From positions 1,922,001-1,986,000 of the forward strand of contig NC_057385.1 in assembly GCF_016906535.1 (NCBI RefSeq): a DNA stretch of 64,000 bases, given 5' to 3'. The notes under the pieces are model-generated. The model was not told where the DNA came from. It was given only the letters and a program-made list of their open reading frames with translations, and did not search any database. Both the position numbers and the translations under genes were made by a program. Positions 60,680 to 64,000 of this stretch are shown piece by piece. This DNA is from Rhizoctonia solani (taxonomy: Eukaryota > Basidiomycota > Agaricomycetes > Cantharellales > Ceratobasidiaceae). Position 1 is the stretch's first letter. The number at the start of each line of letters is the position of its first letter.

Positions 60680-63600
60680 CTATTGTACAAACAAGTTCAC
60701 ACGTTTCCAGTAACAAACCCAACGAGATACATCATCGAAATCCAAACCTGTTAAGCCCCTTAAACAAGGACTTATTTGAGTGCACCGAGATGTATCAAGG
60801 CGAGGCGCGCCAAAAACTTCGTATGTCTCTGCGTCTCGATTGTTGCTTTCCCTGATTGCTTGGTCTACTCGTGCCATACCATCAACTGATGCCTGAAGTT
60901 TAACGGTTGGAAGCCGTTTGCGGGTATCGTTGTCATCGTACAATCCCGACGCTTTTGAAACCATCTTATTCCACTCATCCAGAGGAATGAACGGCAATTC
61001 CTTCCCAAACTCCATAGCAATTACTTGGGTGACGATTTTCATGAGCTCTGGCCAGGCTGAGGGTTGTGGATGAGCTATATGCACCACGGTGGGTAGCTCA
61101 GCAACCACTTGGCAGCATGAATCCAATAGGGACTGTGCAGCCGCATCGAGTGGCACCCATGAGACGACCTGGAAAACTATTTAGCACTTGCTCCAAAAAA
61201 AAATCGAGAGAACTAACCCCGATAGCATCTGGAAGGTACCCTATAGTGAGAGAAGATGCGAGCATAGAAGGGAACCAATCGGTCTTCGACCAAGAACCGC
61301 TGATCCTATCGCCTGAAAGTTGGCCAAGGCGTATAACGCATGTCTCCAGGCCTGCCATCTTGGCCGCCTCTAGAACCTAGACCAATGCGAACATGGGCAA
61401 AAGGATTCTCCAAGTCTTCGTGATTATGCTTACCCTTTCGGCAACGTACTTGCTTTCTCCGTATCCAAACCCAAGTGAAATACTGGAGCTTGTGAGATAT
61501 TCTTCGCCAAGGGACCTTCCAGGAAGTCCCAAGCCCGCCACCGAGATAGAAGACGTAAAGACCAGCCGGGGCGCGCGTTTCCATGTTGAATTCAATGCGA
61601 GATCAACCAAGTAGCGGGTACCTTGTACATTTGGTTCGAACGATTGGAGGTTCCAATTGAAATCGACCTGCCAGGCATTCTGATGCTCACATTAGCATGG
61701 TAATTTGATAGTGCGAGAAATAAACGCACATGGATGATGGTCGTTGCTGAAGATTGTATCTATTCCATAACAGTGAGCCCAAATCAGCAAGTCGCCACGA
61801 GCTACTCACCAACTCGTAATCTTCATTGGATAACCCTAGCTGGTTCTCGTTCAAATTGCACTCCAAGAACGTCAACTTGGGGTGGCTAAGCAAAACAATA
61901 GGAAGTGCTTTGTCTTCAAAAGATATGCGCTGCCTCTCTATAACTGGTACACCAGAGTCTCTGCGAGGACGGTTTATCGCCCAGACTCGCTTAACGCGTT
62001 CGTTTGTGAGCAGTTGTGCCAGTATATGTGATCCTAAAGAGCCAGTAGTTCCAGTAATTACTACACTTTCGATGGGCTCGGAGCCTGTGAGTGGCCAATC
62101 AGGATCGTTATGGCGAACTTTCATGTTTTGAGTATAGCGTGCAATCATCGTCTGCATGGTACTTGTTTCAGGAGCGCTGGGCGAACAGCTTGTGGAATTG
62201 TTAGTCAACTGAACCAAGTAAGTGGCCAGTTGTAGTATCGAAGGATGGTTGAATATTGATTGTTGCGTCACTTTTTCCGCGACAATGTGGGGCTCGATGC
62301 TTGGAGGTAGCGATAACGCCCGTCGGAGCACTCCTGATAGGAGAGTGGCCGTTAAACTGGCAACCCCTTTATTAGAAGTTAATTCGAAAGATAAGTAAAG
62401 GCCACATTACCTATCAAACCCTTGTTGGAATAAGTCATCGTAAGGATCTAATTGTCTACCTAGTAAGTGCGTCACACAGCGAGTCAACCAAAATTGGACT
62501 CCTTCCACATCATCCCAGGATGCAGGGGCTCCAAGTGAAGTAAGAGATGAGCCCTGTCCCAATTGGGCATACATCCGAGTAATATCGTTGGCATATAATT
62601 TCAATGCAGCAGCCCTGGCAACATTCCCCTTTGGTGTGCGAGGCAAGGGACGAGACGTCTCTGAGAAAATGATGGCTTCGCGAGCGATTCGAGAATGTGT
62701 AGAAGTATTGCTGTTGGCCAACTCCACGAACGGCCTGTATGAAATGGAATTAAATTCAGTTAACATTAGGCTGTATCCCATTGAATTCCATTCACCATAT
62801 CTGATTGATGATTTTTTCGTAATCCACATTTGCCAAAGAGTCTACCTGATTATGGAGTTCGATGAGTACGCCCGTCTGGTTCTGTTCCCGGCCAAACATG
62901 ATGGCAGATTGTATTAGTGGAGACTTGACAATTTGATCCTCTGAGAGTCAAAAGGTTGGGTATTGACCAAGAATACGACGTATGAATGAAAAGACATACC
63001 GATGGGAACCGGATTGGTTTTCTCTCCATTTAGTAGTACAATTTGGTCATCCAATCGACCAACACTGATACAGCATCAAGCATTAGCATATACGCAGATA
63101 ATAACCTGATCGACACTTACACTTTCCACAGCCCCAGCTTAGTTGGGTGAGGAACTACCAAATCCTTTGTGGCATAACCCACTCCCCCTCTTTCGTTCTT
63201 ATAATTAACAACGAATGGCTTGTAAATCGGAGTAGACTAGTGCAGGTGAAAGAGGTCATGTAAACAACTCAACGGCTAATTCTCTTAGAATTCGACCTAC
63301 CAGCATCACTAATTCATACGTCCCATCTTGATCGTTTTGCGGAATGAGCTCGGGCTGGATATTGTCTGGAAACTCGATGTAAATCCAATCTTCTGGGGCA
63401 CGCTTCACAAGATCGAACTCGACTGGTGCGCCAAATTCCGTAGCACCATACGCAGCACGTAGTGAAACACCTAACATGAACTTATTGAAACCCGGCTGAC
63501 TTGGACGTAACGAAGGGTAAATACCTCGTTCCACAAGCCGGTTTCCTACATGAGGAATGAGAGGTCCCCCGGCATAGACCTATTTGCCTTATAAGCTAAT

Positions 63601-64000
63601 CGTTACAATATGTCTTGGTGGCCACATACCACTCCATCTATCTTTTTCAGGTGATTGATGGCCTTGTTGTCGTGCGACCATGCCTAATCTCAGTTAGTTG
63701 GAGCTAAAAAAGAAAAGAGTGATAATTAGGTAAATACCTCGAGGAAGGTTGGGACCGTCAACAAAAAAGTACATTGGGATCTAACAACCGCGCGTAGGGT
63801 AACATCAGGGCTAGGAACTACTGGCGTGGCCCCAGGGGCAAAGAGAACACTGGTAAATCCGGCGAATTGGGGATAAAAACAGTGAGTTATAAAACCCTAC
63901 CAAAATTTCAGTAAACTTCCTCACTTAAATTCCAAGACTTACCATGACATGAAATGTTGGTAATGCCATGAGCCCAACTCGAGCTCCGAAGCGACCCATT
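60680..64000 (-). CDS. NRPS-like adenylate-forming reductase (A-T-R), 3' part
   Basis: The coding strand enters from the right edge, so the N-terminal adenylation start is missing. Visible adenylation pieces include SLRAAYGATEFGAPVEFDLV, EDWIYIEFPDNIQPELIPQN and VGRLDDQIVLLNGEK-like sequence near 63,030. After an AKLKLYANDI-type linker, the carrier domain has DPYDDLFQQGFD-SLTATLLS, where the phosphopantetheine Ser codon is split by an intron. The reductase has ESVVITGTTGSLGSHILAQL (Rossmann Gly motif), VFTSSISVAG, and GYGESKYVAERV with the Tyr-x3-Lys pair. It ends at TAG 60680-60682. Such enzymes reduce a carboxylic acid to an aldehyde, as in Lys2 or aryl-acid reductases. The substrate cannot be read without the full pocket. 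Internal exon limits are approximate. Confidence 0.85.

Noticed and set aside
60680..64000. Secondary-metabolite cluster
   Set aside because: Only one NRPS-like enzyme is visible; neighbours are a SERCA pump and a zinc-finger protein with no tailoring enzymes or transporters.

Overview
The window is nuclear DNA of a filamentous basidiomycete. The genes are dense, lie on both strands, and are split by many short introns (mostly 45-70 bases). They encode typical fungal products: CYP61 sterol desaturase, SERCA, Sfi1, Sip5, a TEA-domain regulator and an NRPS-like reductase. Protein style and gene structure fit an Agaricomycete, perhaps the Rhizoctonia/Ceratobasidiaceae group. That placement is inferred; no database search was possible. 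Exon limits were read by hand from splice signals and family conservation. CDS coordinates give the genomic span from start to stop codon, introns included.

Layout. 0-5 kb: 3' end of the cytoplasmic dynein heavy chain (+) facing RIC1 (-). 5-10 kb: BTB protein (+), homoserine O-acetyltransferase (-), VPS4 (+). 10-16.4 kb, all +: a Rap1-like BRCT/Myb protein, ERG5/CYP61, a small mitochondrial LEA-like protein, and a low-molecular-weight tyrosine phosphatase in eight tiny exons. 17-21 kb: a serine-rich regulator with a homeodomain-like segment (-), a mitochondrial RRM protein (+), cap-binding CBP20 (-). 21-25 kb: OST3 and a PAP2 lipid phosphatase (+). 25-31 kb: SFI1 and a sphingosine-kinase-like protein (-), the latter divergent from VMA8 (+). 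32-37.6 kb: RPL26 (-), a small PIF/Harbinger-like MITE, FRG1 (+), and a degenerate AMP-ligase-like protein (-).

37.6-39.3 kb differs from everything else: a 1,194-base tract with no CpG that carries an open zinc-finger reading frame. 39.4-48.6 kb: a GDS1-like winged-helix regulator and a TEA/ATTS factor (-), SHQ1 (+), histone H1 (-). 48.7-55.2 kb: two long gene-poor stretches flanking SIP5 (+). 55-64 kb: a C2H2 zinc-finger protein (+), a SERCA calcium pump (-), and the 3' part of an adenylate-forming reductase (-) that runs off the right edge.

Most genes are unrelated housekeeping functions: membrane traffic (dynein, RIC1, VPS4), ER lipid, glycan and ion biology (ERG5, OST3, PAP2, SERCA), and RNA or chromatin work (CBP20, SHQ1, RPL26, H1). 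I see no metabolic cluster, phage-type defence system or RNA gene. The most notable signals are the CpG-free tract with its intact zinc-finger frame, the MITE, the micro-exon gene with a GC-AG intron, the ligase-like protein lacking catalytic motifs, and a recurring one-base frame offset at short C/G runs that may be assembly error.
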